Positions 38,408 to 48,442 of a stretch of DNA of 64,000 nucleotides are shown in pieces (position 1 is the first letter of the stretch; each line of letters opens with the position of its first letter). Source of the stretch: Enterobacter hormaechei subsp. xiangfangensis (GTDB taxonomy: Bacteria > Pseudomonadota > Gammaproteobacteria > Enterobacterales > Enterobacteriaceae); assembly GCF_001729785.1 (NCBI RefSeq), contig NZ_CP017183.1, positions 3,472,001 to 3,536,000 of the forward strand, in the 5' to 3' direction. The notes beneath the pieces are model-generated. The model was not told the DNA's origin, did no database searches, and saw nothing but the letters and a program-made list of their open reading frames with translations. Position numbers and translations under genes: made by a program.

Positions 38408-38735
38408 AATCCATTCTCCACCTATGCTGGTACTGCCCTACGGATAGAATTCAGTTTCGCTGAAAAACTACCGCATTCACTAATCGGTGAAAAGCAGATC
38501 CTGCTTGCGCAGTTCAGCTACTAGCAGGGAGTTGAACTGAAGAATTTGTTTCCTTTTGATACAATTCTCCAATCCGCTAATCGTGATAACCCATACCATT
38601 ACGATTTATGGTTCCTTTTTAGAACCACACATAAAATTTAAAGTATAAATAACATTAAAAATCAATGGAATGAATGGCTAATTACAGGGACGCCAGCCCC
38701 AAATAATGATACGGATATGTCCGGTGAAGTACAGA
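38408..38735. other. Right end of the island, no gene seen
   Basis: No coding frame is supported. Near the right edge, CGCCAGCCCCAAATAATGAT (about 38689-38708) imperfectly repeats the tmRNA 3' end and its flank (CGCCAGCTCCACCAAATATT), consistent with a diverged attR. The following TGTCCGGTGAAGT resembles the usual sequence between ssrA and its terminator. Confidence 0.5.
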
Positions 38736-38769
38736 AAGCCCGCACAGCACAAGCTCTGCGGGCTTTTTT
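38736..38769 (+). repeat. Right copy of island-flanking direct repeat
   Basis: This is an exact 34-bp copy of 14594-14627, with the same stem-loop and T-run. It was probably the original ssrA terminator before the island entered. It also lies 5 bp after the stop of the converging amidase gene. Confidence 0.85.
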
Positions 38770-38773
38770 GTAT

Positions 38774-40084
38774 CTATCCCTTCTCGCCCAGCGCCCCCTC
38801 ACACGCCAGCGCCAGCACCATCAGTGCCGCCTCATCCTCCTGCACCGATAACATCTCCATCCCCACCGGCAGACCGATACGGCTTACGCCACAGGGCAAC
38901 GTAATGGCAGGCAGGCCGCTGATGGCGGCCAGTTCTGGCGCGCAGCCTGGCGGCATCTTCGCCATACTTTCTGGTAATCGTTGTACGGTGGGATACACAA
39001 ATCCGTCGATGCGCTGCGCCTCCGCCACCTGGCAAAGGTTCTGCCGCAACAGGCGCTGAAAGCGACGCCCCGCCAGCCAGAGCGGGGTTTTCAGCGTGTT
39101 ACTCGCCAGCATCTGACGTAGAAACGGCGCAAACTCCGGCAGGAAAGCTCCGGAGTCCACAATGCCTGTCAGTCCGGAGGGAGCGCCAGGCTGTTTGCTA
39201 AGCCAGTCGTCAATCGCCACGCGAAATTCATACAGACTGAGGCAGGTGGCCTGCCTCACCTCTTCAAGGAAAGGGAGTGAAACCTCCACCAGCGTCGCTC
39301 CGGCACGGCGCAACGTGTGCAGCGCTGACTGCCAGACCTCCAGCTGTACCTCATCCTCACCCTGTAACGCGGTCACCACGCCAAAGCGAACGCCTTTCAG
39401 CGAACGCACAGGAAGCGCAACCGGCGGCAAGCCATGGATCACCGCATGCAGCAAGGCGGCATCTTCAACGCTATGTACCATTGGCCCAACGGTATCTTTG
39501 CTGGGCGAAAGCGGCGCCACACCGTTAAGCTGTGAACGGCGAAAGGCAGGCCGTAGCCCCACCAGCCCGGTATAGCTACAGGGAATGCGGATAGAGCCGC
39601 CGGTATCGGTACCCAATGCGCCATCCGCCATTCCCGCCGCCACGGCCGCAGCGCATCCTCCGCTGGAACCTCCGGCGGTGAGTGTCGGGCAAAGTGGATT
39701 CGCCACATCGCCCCCCAGCGAGCTTCGCGAGCGCACATCGAACGCGAACTCGGACATATTGGCCCTGGCGAGAATAATCGCCCCCGCGCTGCGCAATCGC
39801 TGCACGACCCGTGCATCCGCTGTCGCGTTAAGTGAGGCCAGCGCCCGGCAGCCAAGAGTAATGGGCATCGGCGCGCAGGCAATATTATCTTTGACGATCA
39901 GCGGCACGCCGTGCAGGGGGCCGATCGGTTCTCCACGTCGACGCTGCTGCTGATGCTGTTCCGCCTGAGACGTAGCGTCAGGGTTAACCCCGAGGATCGC
40001 GTTGAGCGCCCGGTGCTGCTGTATGACGTCGAGACGGTGGGCAATTTCCTCCGGGCAGTCGTCTGGCGGTATCAGGCGCTTCAT
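38774..40084 (-). CDS. Amidase-signature family hydrolase
   Basis: This 436-residue amidase has the catalytic Ser-Ser-Lys set: Lys about 65 (GVPLIVKDNIAC), the GGSSGG loop (LTAGGSSGGCAAAVAAG) and Ser about 164 in GTDTGGSIRIP. It hydrolyses an amide, urea-type or similar C-N bond; the substrate is unknown. It is the distal gene of the leftward catabolic operon, 54 bp after the hisD-like gene. Composition is backbone-like, so it is outside the island. Confidence 0.88.
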   Translation of the reverse strand: MKRLIPPDDCPEEIAHRLDVIQQHRALNAILGVNPDATSQAEQHQQQRRRGEPIGPLHGVPLIVKDNIACAPMPITLGCRALASLNATADARVVQRLRSAGAIILARANMSEFAFDVRSRSSLGGDVANPLCPTLTAGGSSGGCAAAVAAGMADGALGTDTGGSIRIPCSYTGLVGLRPAFRRSQLNGVAPLSPSKDTVGPMVHSVEDAALLHAVIHGLPPVALPVRSLKGVRFGVVTALQGEDEVQLEVWQSALHTLRRAGATLVEVSLPFLEEVRQATCLSLYEFRVAIDDWLSKQPGAPSGLTGIVDSGAFLPEFAPFLRQMLASNTLKTPLWLAGRRFQRLLRQNLCQVAEAQRIDGFVYPTVQRLPESMAKMPPGCAPELAAISGLPAITLPCGVSRIGLPVGMEMLSVQEDEAALMVLALACEGALGEKG

Positions 40085-40138
40085 AGTCTCAGGCTCCCTA
40101 GTGATGAAAACCGGGCAGAAGGCTGCCCGGGATACGTT

Positions 40139-41434
40139 TTAGTCCCGCATGCCGGTAGTAATGGCATCAATGTCCTGCGGACGCAGACGAATTTCCGCCG
40201 CCCGTCGGTGCCCCTGCATCCCCTCGGTACGGCTCTGGCGGATCGCCGGTTCTGCGATTGCCGGGATACCCTGCTCGTCAATCCACTGATGGGTACAGAT
40301 TTTGACGTACGCGCCAACCCACAGACCGCCGGTATAGCGTGCCGCCGCCATCGTCGGTAACGTGTGGTTGGTGCCGCAGCATTTATCAGAGAACACCACA
40401 CTGGCGTTCTGACCAATAAACAGCGAGCCATAGTTGCGGATCTTCGCCGCCGTCGCGTGCGGATCGCGGGTATGCACCTGCAAATGCTCCGTCGCCATAT
40501 GGTCAGCAAAAGCAATCAGCTGCGCTTCATCTTCGCAGAGCACAATCTCACCCTGCCGGCGCCACGCCTCCCCCGCCGTTGCCGCCGTTGGCAGGCTGGC
40601 GAGCTGACGCTCAACCTCCGCCAGGGTACGCTCAGCGATATCCCGGCTGGTTGTCGCCAGCCCGACGCGGGTATGAATATCGTGCTCTGCCTGCGCCAGC
40701 ATATCGGCGGCCAGAATGCGCGGGTCGGCGCTGTCGTCCGCGATAGTGAAAATCTCGCTCGGCCCGGCGAGGGCATCAATGCCGACCCGACCAAAAACCT
40801 GGCGTTTCGCTTCATTAACGAAGGCGTTGCCTGGCCCAACGATTTTGTCCACCGACGGAATGCTCTCCGTTCCCCAGGCCATAGCCGCAATGGCCTGCGC
40901 GCCGCCAACTTTGAAAATGCGGTGCGCGCCTGCCAGATGGCAAACTGCAATCATCGCCGGATGGGCGCCCGGGGGCAGACAGGCGATAATCTGTTCACAA
41001 CCCGCCACCGTCGCAGGAACAATCGACATCACGGGAGCGGAGAGAATCGGATACCGACCGCCCGGCACGTAGCAGCCCACCGTCTGCACCGGGATGATCC
41101 GGTGACCGAGATGCACGCCAGGCAGCGTCTCTACCTCCAGCGGCTGCATGGTCGCCAGCTGCGCCTGCGCAAAACGACGCACCTGATTAATCGCAAACTC
41201 ACTGTCGCGGCGCGTCTGGGCATCCATCCCCTCCAGTGCTTCGGCGATCTCCTGCTCGCTCACCTCAAACTGCGCGGGCACGACCTTATCAAACTGCTGC
41301 GAAAAGGCTCTTAGCGCCGTATCGCCTTCGGTTTTCACGCGCTCGATAATGGCGCTGACCTTCTCCGTCAGGGAACGATCGGCCTGCGCATCCTGCCCCT
41401 GCGGGCGCTTAATCCAGCTCACCTTATTTAACAT
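40139..41434 (-). CDS. Histidinol-dehydrogenase-like enzyme (first copy)
   Basis: This 431-residue HisD-family NAD-dependent dehydrogenase has [55 protein letters not shown] and [20 protein letters not shown]. The GTNHTLPT form and the catabolic neighbours suggest it is not the histidine-biosynthetic HisD. Relatives such as HpsN oxidise other alcohols to acids. A second member is encoded at 46344-47666. It starts 0 bp after the stop of the NTF2-like gene, so both are co-transcribed. Confidence 0.88.
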   Translation of the reverse strand: MLNKVSWIKRPQGQDAQADRSLTEKVSAIIERVKTEGDTALRAFSQQFDKVVPAQFEVSEQEIAEALEGMDAQTRRDSEFAINQVRRFAQAQLATMQPLEVETLPGVHLGHRIIPVQTVGCYVPGGRYPILSAPVMSIVPATVAGCEQIIACLPPGAHPAMIAVCHLAGAHRIFKVGGAQAIAAMAWGTESIPSVDKIVGPGNAFVNEAKRQVFGRVGIDALAGPSEIFTIADDSADPRILAADMLAQAEHDIHTRVGLATTSRDIAERTLAEVERQLASLPTAATAGEAWRRQGEIVLCEDEAQLIAFADHMATEHLQVHTRDPHATAAKIRNYGSLFIGQNASVVFSDKCCGTNHTLPTMAAARYTGGLWVGAYVKICTHQWIDEQGIPAIAEPAIRQSRTEGMQGHRRAAEIRLRPQDIDAITTGMRD

Positions 41435-42577
41435 TTACTCGTCCTCCATCTGGCCGAGTTTGATTTGCGCCAACAGCGCCAGATGGTCGTAAACCACCCA
41501 CTCATCAACAATTTTTCCGTTGACGATGTGGTAGTGCGACATGCCCATCACAAACAGTCGTTCTCCGGTCGGCTTGCCCAGTTCGCCGTAACCCAGGTGA
41601 TGCCCTTCGATGATCCAGCGAACGGCCACTTTGACGCCGCCTTCATCGCACGGGTTGGAACAAATATGCTGCGGCAGCCACGCGCCGTCAGGGATCATCC
41701 CCACCAGCGCCAGCGTCTGATGGGTTACCGCCGCGGTGCCGTACAGCTCTTTCATCAGCGGACCGTGCCACTGTACGTTAGGCGCATACACTTCTTTGAT
41801 CTTGCCAAACATCCGGCGGTTGTAGATCTCATGCAGCCAACGCAGGCACTGCTCCTCAGTATCAGTGTGCGCAATGGATACATCGCACTCCATCTCCGGC
41901 GGATATTGCCCCAGCATGCGGCCGTTTTCGCCGATGTCCATCACGCGGAAGCCTTTATCGAACTGCTCTTTTGCCATATTAAATGCGATTTGATCGGTGT
42001 TCAGGCCAAGCTGTTTCATTAACGACATGTTGTCGCTGACCACCCACTCCCGATAAATTTTATTCTCGTGGATCATGCAATCCGCCACGGTCCGGGTAAC
42101 GAAGGTGCGGTTGGTCGGCTTGCCTAAATGGCTGTGCTGGGTATGCCGCCCGCTTCCCGTCACCAGGTGAGAGGTATAAAAACCGTCAACATCATTTCCG
42201 TTCCAGATAACCTGGGTTGCCATTCCGCGCCGTTCCGGGAAGGCAATTAAGCGTTGCAGCGTATCCTGTACCACCTGTTCACGGTTATAGAGTGTCCCCA
42301 GCGCGTTATACAGCACGCAGTTATGGGTATAGTGAGAATAAATTAAGCCGACATCGCGCTCATCCCATATTTTATGGGTGCAGCGAACGATATAATCGAC
42401 AATATCGGTATAGCAGTCATCAAAGCCGCGTAATGATTGCACACGCGGTCTTTTTTCCGGTACCAGATCGACAAAATCACGACGCTCCACCTGTAATACA
42501 GGTTCCTCTTTCAGAGATTTCACGCTGCTTTTTTCGGGTACGGCTGGTGCTTTATTTGTTGCTTCGGTGGAAGACAT
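41435..42577 (-). CDS. Tandem NTF2/SnoaL-like domain protein
   Basis: This 380-residue protein has a ~60-residue unstructured N-terminus and then two SnoaL/NTF2-like units. The first includes YIVRCTHKIWDERDVGLIYS and NKIYREWVVSDNMSLMKQLG; the second includes WLHEIYNRRMFGKIKEVYAP and NGKIVDEWVVYDHLALLAQI. Such folds often act as isomerases, hydratases or binding pockets. ATG 42577 follows AGGAG at 6 bp; the frame opening at 42604 is less likely. A second, related two-domain protein follows upstream at 42683-43654. Confidence 0.78.
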   Translation of the reverse strand: MSSTEATNKAPAVPEKSSVKSLKEEPVLQVERRDFVDLVPEKRPRVQSLRGFDDCYTDIVDYIVRCTHKIWDERDVGLIYSHYTHNCVLYNALGTLYNREQVVQDTLQRLIAFPERRGMATQVIWNGNDVDGFYTSHLVTGSGRHTQHSHLGKPTNRTFVTRTVADCMIHENKIYREWVVSDNMSLMKQLGLNTDQIAFNMAKEQFDKGFRVMDIGENGRMLGQYPPEMECDVSIAHTDTEEQCLRWLHEIYNRRMFGKIKEVYAPNVQWHGPLMKELYGTAAVTHQTLALVGMIPDGAWLPQHICSNPCDEGGVKVAVRWIIEGHHLGYGELGKPTGERLFVMGMSHYHIVNGKIVDEWVVYDHLALLAQIKLGQMEDE

Positions 42578-42682
42578 ATAAACTCCTGCTCTGTTTTCAG
42601 ACAATAAGAACCCGCACCCGTAAGTGAGGGTGAATTAAACACGGTTAATATTTGCAGCCGGAATAAGGGGGCTGCCGCCCCA

Positions 42683-43654
42683 TTAATTAAATATTTGCGA
42701 CCAAATCGCTAATTCATCGATCCCCAGGTATTCACGGAAAATTAAACCATCACGTAATTCAAGCTGACTGATACCGGTAATTGATATGGGTTTACGGGTC
42801 GGCGCACCAAATTTGCCGTAACCGTCATGCCAGGTTAACAACGACCAGCGCAATGAAAGTCGAATCGGCTCATTAGGATCTTTACGCACAATCAGGTGAT
42901 GAAGTTGCGTTTCGCTGTCGGCAAATGAAGCGCGATAACCGGAAAGCTGTGCGCCAATTTCCTGTTCGCCGGTGCAGAGGCAGTGCCCCGGCGCGTACAG
43001 CGTCGCCGCCGGGTGATAGAGACCGGGCACCACGCCGCTGTTACCGCCCGCCCACATCGTTAAGTAGCGCTCAACGACCCCGGCCAGCGCCCCTTCCACG
43101 TCGTCGCCCTCGGGCCCGCCCGCCCAGCGGGCGTCCAGCGTCTCAGCAGACACAGATTCCAGCCCAAGCTGCTGGCGCATGGTCGCCAGGTTAAAAGCAA
43201 AGTCGCGGACATCCAGCCCCAGTTGCGCCACAATCGCGGCACGATCCTGAAGCAGCCACTCCTGGCGTACGGCACCATCAACACAGATGCGATCGGCCCA
43301 GGTGCGGACCCAGACATTTTTCCCCGTCGGCGGGCCAAAAAATCCCTCCCCCTGGTGCTGAATGCGGGCTACGGTACGCTGCGCCACATAGTACTCATCC
43401 CCCGGGTTCTGGCTGCACAGAATATCCTCCGTCAGCACCGCTCGCTGCGGGAAGCTGTGCATCGCCTCAAGCGTCAGGCGCATAAACTGGGAAAGCTCAT
43501 GCAGCTGTTTTTCGGGGGTAGTGAAAACCACCGGCGTGGCGTAAAAATCCGCCAGCTGGCCGATATCTTTCTGCTCCCACACCACGTGCGTCAGCGTCAA
43601 TATGAACTGCTGGATAGAGTCGAATTGAGGGCTGAAGCCCCGCAATCTGGTCAT
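42683..43654 (-). CDS. Second tandem NTF2/SnoaL-like domain protein
   Basis: This 323-residue protein also has two NTF2-like units: one with FILTLTHVVWEQKDIGQLAD and RQEWLLQDRAAIVAQLGLDV, and one with VVERYLTMWAGGNSGVVPGL and LIFREYLGIDELAIWSQIF. It is a distant paralogue of the neighbouring 380-residue protein; the two may form a hetero-complex. Its start overlaps the stop of the LacI-type regulator by 4 nt, so regulator and pathway genes share a transcript. Confidence 0.75.
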   Translation of the reverse strand: MTRLRGFSPQFDSIQQFILTLTHVVWEQKDIGQLADFYATPVVFTTPEKQLHELSQFMRLTLEAMHSFPQRAVLTEDILCSQNPGDEYYVAQRTVARIQHQGEGFFGPPTGKNVWVRTWADRICVDGAVRQEWLLQDRAAIVAQLGLDVRDFAFNLATMRQQLGLESVSAETLDARWAGGPEGDDVEGALAGVVERYLTMWAGGNSGVVPGLYHPAATLYAPGHCLCTGEQEIGAQLSGYRASFADSETQLHHLIVRKDPNEPIRLSLRWSLLTWHDGYGKFGAPTRKPISITGISQLELRDGLIFREYLGIDELAIWSQIFN

Positions 43655-44721
43655 GTGCGCTCCTTAGACTGGAATAGCGTTAAACCATTGGTTTCGATAA
43701 CGCCGCTGCGTGGGCGACGCGCCGAGTGGCGTATCACCAGCGTACCGGGCACCGTAATCTGTTCAGGCTCTATGGTTCCGCTGTCAATTTGTTTCATTAA
43801 CAGTTCCACCGTGGCATCCACCATCGCGCCGACCGGCTGCGACGCCGAGGTCAACGCATAAGAGGGCCAGCCGGAAGGGCCAATGTCGTCATACCCGACA
43901 ACGGAGACCTCCTCCGGAATGCGCAAACCAAACTCATAGCGCGCCACATCCATTACCGTGACGGCCATATGATCGTTGGCGACAAAGACCGCATCCGGCG
44001 CTGGCGACGTCGAAAACAGGGTATAGGCTGCCCGGGTGGTTTGCTGAGCGTCGTAATTCCCGTGCACCACCCGCACATCGGTGATGCCATGTTCTTCCAG
44101 CGTGGAGATGAACCCGCGCTGGCGGGCAATATTGACCGGGGAATCGGCCACGCCGCCCACGTAGGCAAAACGCTTGTGCTCCCCCGCCAGCAGAAACTCG
44201 GCAATCTGCCGCGCGGCCGCTTCGTTATTACTGTTGACGCTGGAGGCCATGCCACTCTCTTCGCTGCGGTTAAACAGCACTACCGGGATCCCGGCGGCAA
44301 GGCACTCTTCAGATAACTCCAGCGACAGCGTCACCGAGGCCAGCACAATACCATCCACCCGGTACTGCATAATCTGGTCAAAAATACGGTCAACGTTGCC
44401 CTCCCGGTCGCCAACGAACAGCAGCAGGTGATAGTTCAGCGTATCCAGCTTTTGCGCCAGCGCCTCCAGCACCTGCGAGTAAAAGGGGTTATCAAAGTAA
44501 GAAATGACGACACCGATAATGCGCGAACGAGCCGTGTTGAGCGAACGGGCGATCGCATTCGGGCGATAACCCAGCTCGCGCGCTGCCTTCAGCACTTTTT
44601 CACGCGTTGCCGGCGAAATGCTGGCCCCCGGCGTGAACGTTCGCGACACCGCAGATTGCGATACCCCCGCCAGCTGAGCGACCTGTTGGGATGTGACTGC
44701 TGCAAAAGTCTTACGTTTCAT
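43651..44721 (-). CDS. LacI-family transcriptional regulator
   Basis: This 356-residue regulator has a LacI HTH (VTSQQVAQLAGVSQSAVSRT, then RELGYRPNAIARSLNTARS). The periplasmic-binding-like effector domain runs from RIIGVVISYFDNPFYSQVLE to VSVVGYDDIGPSGWPSYALT. The ATG 44721 (MKRKTFAAV) is preceded by AGGGG; a frame opening at 44829 would run over an operator. It likely represses the divergent MFS transporter operon and its own operon until a pathway substrate binds. Confidence 0.93.
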   Translation of the reverse strand: MKRKTFAAVTSQQVAQLAGVSQSAVSRTFTPGASISPATREKVLKAARELGYRPNAIARSLNTARSRIIGVVISYFDNPFYSQVLEALAQKLDTLNYHLLLFVGDREGNVDRIFDQIMQYRVDGIVLASVTLSLELSEECLAAGIPVVLFNRSEESGMASSVNSNNEAAARQIAEFLLAGEHKRFAYVGGVADSPVNIARQRGFISTLEEHGITDVRVVHGNYDAQQTTRAAYTLFSTSPAPDAVFVANDHMAVTVMDVARYEFGLRIPEEVSVVGYDDIGPSGWPSYALTSASQPVGAMVDATVELLMKQIDSGTIEPEQITVPGTLVIRHSARRPRSGVIETNGLTLFQSKERT

Positions 44722-44808
44722 TACCCCTGATTCCTTATCAACGTCCTGCCCATTTGCGCGTGCTTCAAACGCCTCAGCAAGTGGGTGTTTTTTATACTTA
44801 CACCACCT

Positions 44809-44824
44809 TTGCATGCGTATGCAA
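44809..44824. promoter_or_regulatory. Probable LacI-type operator 1
   Basis: TTGCATGCGTATGCAA is a near-perfect 16-bp palindrome with the central CG typical of LacI-family operators. It lies 88 bp upstream of the regulator start. Confidence 0.75.
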
Positions 44825-44898
44825 CACAAAAAATTAAAATTCTCACAACAAGATCGAGATCACTTTACAAACATGAAACCTTTTCGTAACTTCAAATC

Positions 44899-44914
44899 TT
44901 GAATACGTATGCAA
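44899..44914. promoter_or_regulatory. Probable LacI-type operator 2
   Basis: TTGAATACGTATGCAA differs from operator 1 at only two positions and is centred 90 bp away, a spacing that would allow DNA looping by a tetramer. Confidence 0.72.
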
Positions 44915-45029
44915 AGAGTTTTCATACCGTCAATGGTACCGGAGAGAACAGGAGTCGCCCAAAGGATTGAACCGGTAAACGTCGTCCCTGACTGGTTATA
45001 ACCCATTAATTCTCAAGAGGTTCAAAACC

Positions 45030-46268
45030 ATGTTTCAAGCACTGTTACGCCGTCGGGAAGCCCGGCTCTTTTTTATCATCAGCATCCTGTTCTTTATCTG
45101 CATCCATAGCATTGATGCATTCCTGGCCCCCATGATGATCAACCAGGGCATTGAGCCACAGATCATGGGCATCATTATGGGCGCGTCTGGTCTGGCAACC
45201 CTTCTGATACGCTTCCCGTTAGGCATTATTTCCGACGTGGTTAAAAGCCGCAGGATCTTCATCCAGATTGGCCTGCTGCTGCCAATTATCGCCTGGCCGA
45301 TTGCCTGGCTTGAACCCAATGCCATTACGCTGTATCTGGCGAAAGCGGCAGACGGCGTCACGGCGGCGACCTGGGTGCTGTACAACATCCTGTTCATGCG
45401 TTACTTCGGTCGCAACGAAGCCCCTGCCGCCGTCGCGCTGCTGGCGCTTGCAGGGCCCATCGGCGTGTTTCTCGGCAACTGTATTGGCGCGGTGCTGATT
45501 CACTATTTCGCCAATAACATCGCCTTTTTTGTCTCCTGCATCTCCGCCCTGGTGGCGTTGATCCTGACGACCCGCATTCAGGACGTGCACGACCCGGTTC
45601 AGGCCCCCACGCTTAAAGCCTGCATTACCGGCGCGCGCCAGCAGCTGGCCGACCGTTCCGTCTGGCTGATTGGCATTCTGGCGACCGTCGTCATTCTGGT
45701 GCCCTTCGCCACCCGCGACACGCTGACGCCGGTCTATGCCGAGCAGCTTGGCGCCCGGGCGGGGATCCTCGCGCTGCTGGGTAACATTCACCTTCTTTTT
45801 TACGGGCTGGCCATCGCCCTGTGCAGCTCGGTGTTTTATCAGCGACTTGGGCTGGTAAAAACCGCCGTGCTCGGCATCGTTTTACAGGTGATATCCACTT
45901 TCGGCATTCCCTTCACCAGCAATATCTATGTTATTTACCTGTGGCAGGCGCTGGCGGGGTTCTCGTTCGGTATGGCCTTTGCGGCATTCATGTCGCTCAG
46001 CGTAGTGAATACCTCGTCTGATGAACAATCCACGCGAATGGGGCTATTCCAGACCATTTATTCCTGCGGCATGTTTGTCGGGCCGGTAATGATGGGCGTA
46101 ATGATGCAACATATTAACCTGTCGTCCGGTTATATATTGATTGCCGCCCTTTCCGTTGTGGCCGCTATTGCCACGCCGCTGTCCGCTCGATGGGTATATG
46201 CCCGTAAAACGCAAACCTCAGCCCAATTATTAAAAAACGGTGCGTACGCTGCCGCGCCGGATCAATAA
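45030..46268 (+). CDS. MFS transporter
   Basis: This 412-residue membrane protein has 12 predicted TM helices. The motif-A-like loop between TM2 and TM3 is RFPLGIISDVVKSRR, and the C-terminal half includes FSFGMAFAAFMSLSVVNTSS. It is the first gene of the rightward catabolic operon, divergent from the LacI-type regulator. It probably imports the pathway substrate. Confidence 0.88.
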   Translation: MFQALLRRREARLFFIISILFFICIHSIDAFLAPMMINQGIEPQIMGIIMGASGLATLLIRFPLGIISDVVKSRRIFIQIGLLLPIIAWPIAWLEPNAITLYLAKAADGVTAATWVLYNILFMRYFGRNEAPAAVALLALAGPIGVFLGNCIGAVLIHYFANNIAFFVSCISALVALILTTRIQDVHDPVQAPTLKACITGARQQLADRSVWLIGILATVVILVPFATRDTLTPVYAEQLGARAGILALLGNIHLLFYGLAIALCSSVFYQRLGLVKTAVLGIVLQVISTFGIPFTSNIYVIYLWQALAGFSFGMAFAAFMSLSVVNTSSDEQSTRMGLFQTIYSCGMFVGPVMMGVMMQHINLSSGYILIAALSVVAAIATPLSARWVYARKTQTSAQLLKNGAYAAAPDQ

Positions 46269-46343
46269 CCCTTTCTGAAGTAAATACCCTTTCCCGGCTC
46301 GCCGGGAGGACAACTGACATCTGAAAAAGGTAAGGAGAAGCGA

Positions 46344-47666
46344 GTGTCCTGGAAATTAAAAACCGGTAAATCTACCGAAGAGCGCCAGCAAGCCAACCAG
46401 CAAATAAGAGAAACGGTTGAACAAATACTTGCGGATATTGAAAAACGCGGAAATAAAGCCATTCGCGAATTATCCATTAAATTCGATCGTTATGACCGTC
46501 AGGATTATCGTCTGACGTCCGCGGAGATTGACCGCTGCATAAAACAGTTAAGCCGTCAGGATATTCAGGATATTGAATTCGCCCAACAGCAGGTCGCGAA
46601 TTTTGCCCGCGCGCAGAAAGAATGTCTGCGGGACCTGGAAATTGAAACGCGTCCCGGCGTTATTCTCGGGCATAAAAATATTCCGATTAACGCCGTGGGA
46701 TGTTACGTGCCTGGCGGAAAATATCCCCTGCTCGCCTCCGCGCACATGTCGATCATCACCGCCAGCGTGGCGGGATGCTCAAGAATTATCAGCTGTGCCC
46801 CGCCGTTTAACGGTCAGCCCGCCCCGGCGATCGTCGCGGCGCAAAAAATGGCTGGCGCAACGGAAATCTATGCCCTTGGTGGCATTCAGGCGATAGGCGC
46901 CATGGCGCTGGGCACGGACTCGCTGGCACCGGTCGACATGCTGGTCGGCCCCGGTAACGCCTTCGTCGCGGAGGCCAAACGACAGCTGTTCGGCCGGGTA
47001 GGTATCGATCTGTTTGCCGGTCCGACGGAAACGCTGGTGATTGCCGATGACACCGTTGACGCGGAAATGTGCGCCACGGATCTGCTGGGCCAGGCCGAAC
47101 ACGGCGTCACCACCCCTGCCATCCTGCTGACGAACTCGCTCCAGCTTGCCAAAGAGACGCTCAGCGAAGTGGAACGGCTGCTGGAAAAGCTCCCTACCGC
47201 CGACATTGCCCGCCAGTCGTGGCAGGACTACGGGGAAATCATCGTCTGCGACAGCTACGATGAGATGCTGCTGGAGGCAGATCGTATCGCTTCCGAACAT
47301 GTTCAGGTGATGACCAACCGGGACGACTGGTTCCTGGCTAACCTGACCAATTACGGCGCGCTGTTCCTTGGACCACGTACTAACGTGGCCTACGGCGATA
47401 AGGTGATCGGCACCAACCACACCCTGCCCACGCAGAAAGCCGCACGTTATACCGGCGGCCTGTGGGTGGGCAAGTTCATGAAAACCTGCACCTTCCAGAA
47501 AGTCCTCAGCGACGAAGCCACCGCCGAAATCGGCAGCTATTGTTCGCGTCTGTCGCTCCTGGAGGGGTTCGCCGGACATGCCGAGCAGGCCAATATTCGC
47601 GTGCGCCGTTATGGCCAGACGGAAGTTCCCTACGCCACACCGGCCCCGGTCAGGGAAAAGGTGTAA
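46344..47666 (+). CDS. Histidinol-dehydrogenase-like enzyme (second copy), GTG start
   Basis: This 440-residue HisD-family enzyme has [57 protein letters not shown] and [20 protein letters not shown]. It starts at GTG 46344 with AAGGAGAAG upstream. It is related to but clearly different from the leftward copy, especially in the N-terminus. Two members in one cluster suggest two oxidations of related alcohols, or a heteromer. Neither is likely to serve histidine synthesis. Confidence 0.88.
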   Translation: MSWKLKTGKSTEERQQANQQIRETVEQILADIEKRGNKAIRELSIKFDRYDRQDYRLTSAEIDRCIKQLSRQDIQDIEFAQQQVANFARAQKECLRDLEIETRPGVILGHKNIPINAVGCYVPGGKYPLLASAHMSIITASVAGCSRIISCAPPFNGQPAPAIVAAQKMAGATEIYALGGIQAIGAMALGTDSLAPVDMLVGPGNAFVAEAKRQLFGRVGIDLFAGPTETLVIADDTVDAEMCATDLLGQAEHGVTTPAILLTNSLQLAKETLSEVERLLEKLPTADIARQSWQDYGEIIVCDSYDEMLLEADRIASEHVQVMTNRDDWFLANLTNYGALFLGPRTNVAYGDKVIGTNHTLPTQKAARYTGGLWVGKFMKTCTFQKVLSDEATAEIGSYCSRLSLLEGFAGHAEQANIRVRRYGQTEVPYATPAPVREKV

Positions 47667-47669
47667 GCC

Positions 47670-48434
47670 ATGACGCTTTTGCAAACGCCCTCTTTCACCC
47701 TGCACGGCAAACGCGCGCTGGTGACCGGCGGGTCAAGAGGGATTGGCTTCGCTGCCGCCGTCGCCCTCGCACAGGCAGGGGCAGAGGTCTGGATTGCCGC
47801 CCGGGGCCGCGAGGCGCTTGCGCATGCCGCAGGTCTGGCAGCGGAACACAGCCTCGCATTCCACCCGCTGGAACTGGATATTACCGACGCTCAGGAGGTG
47901 GAGCGTGTGCTGGCGACGTTGCCCACGCCCGACATTCTGGTGAACAGTGCCGGGCTGGCCCGCCACCAGCCGTTTCTTGAGGTAAACGAGGAAAATTTCG
48001 ATGCGGTGATGGCGCTTAACCTGCGCGCCACCTTTTTTGTCAGCCAGCGCGTGGCGCGCAGAATGCGGGCGGGCGGTAAGGGGGGATCGATTATTCACAT
48101 CTCATCGCAAATGGGACACGTTGGCGGCCCCGAGCGTAGCGTGTACTGTGCCTCCAAATTCGCGCTTGAAGGGTTAACCCGAACGATGGCGCTGGAGCTG
48201 GGCGATGCGGGGATCCGCGTCAATACGCTGTGCCCGACCTTCATTGAAACCGACCTGACGCGTTCGTCGCTTGCCGATCCGGCGTTCCGCCACTACGTGC
48301 TGGACAATATCAAGCTGCGCCGGCCAGGCAGGCTGGAGGACATTATGGGGCCGGTAGTGTTCCTCGCCTCTGAGGCCGCCGGGCTGATCACCGGCAGCGC
48401 CCTGATGGTTGACGGCGGCTGGACGGCTACGTGA
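47670..48434 (+). CDS. Short-chain dehydrogenase/reductase
   Basis: This 254-residue SDR has the nucleotide-binding ALVTGGSRGIGFAAAVA, ILVNSAGLARHQPF, a catalytic Ser in IIHISSQMGHVGG and YCASKFALEG (YxxxK). The C-terminus (GLITGSALMVDGGWT) is that of classical SDRs. It starts 3 bp after the second hisD-like gene. It probably oxidises or reduces a pathway hydroxy or keto intermediate with NAD(P). Confidence 0.92.
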   Translation: MTLLQTPSFTLHGKRALVTGGSRGIGFAAAVALAQAGAEVWIAARGREALAHAAGLAAEHSLAFHPLELDITDAQEVERVLATLPTPDILVNSAGLARHQPFLEVNEENFDAVMALNLRATFFVSQRVARRMRAGGKGGSIIHISSQMGHVGGPERSVYCASKFALEGLTRTMALELGDAGIRVNTLCPTFIETDLTRSSLADPAFRHYVLDNIKLRRPGRLEDIMGPVVFLASEAAGLITGSALMVDGGWTAT

Positions 48435-48442
48435 GGGATGCA

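Larger units (their letters stand above)
44722..45029. promoter_or_regulatory. Divergent promoter region of the catabolic cluster
   Basis: This 308-bp region lies between the LacI-type gene and the MFS gene. It contains two matching palindromic sites and AT-rich promoter-like sequence; no gene is seen. Confidence 0.7.

Noticed and set aside
40139..41434. Biosynthetic histidinol dehydrogenase (hisD)
   Set aside because: No other his genes are nearby, two diverged copies occur in one catabolic cluster, and the motif reads GTNHTLPT.
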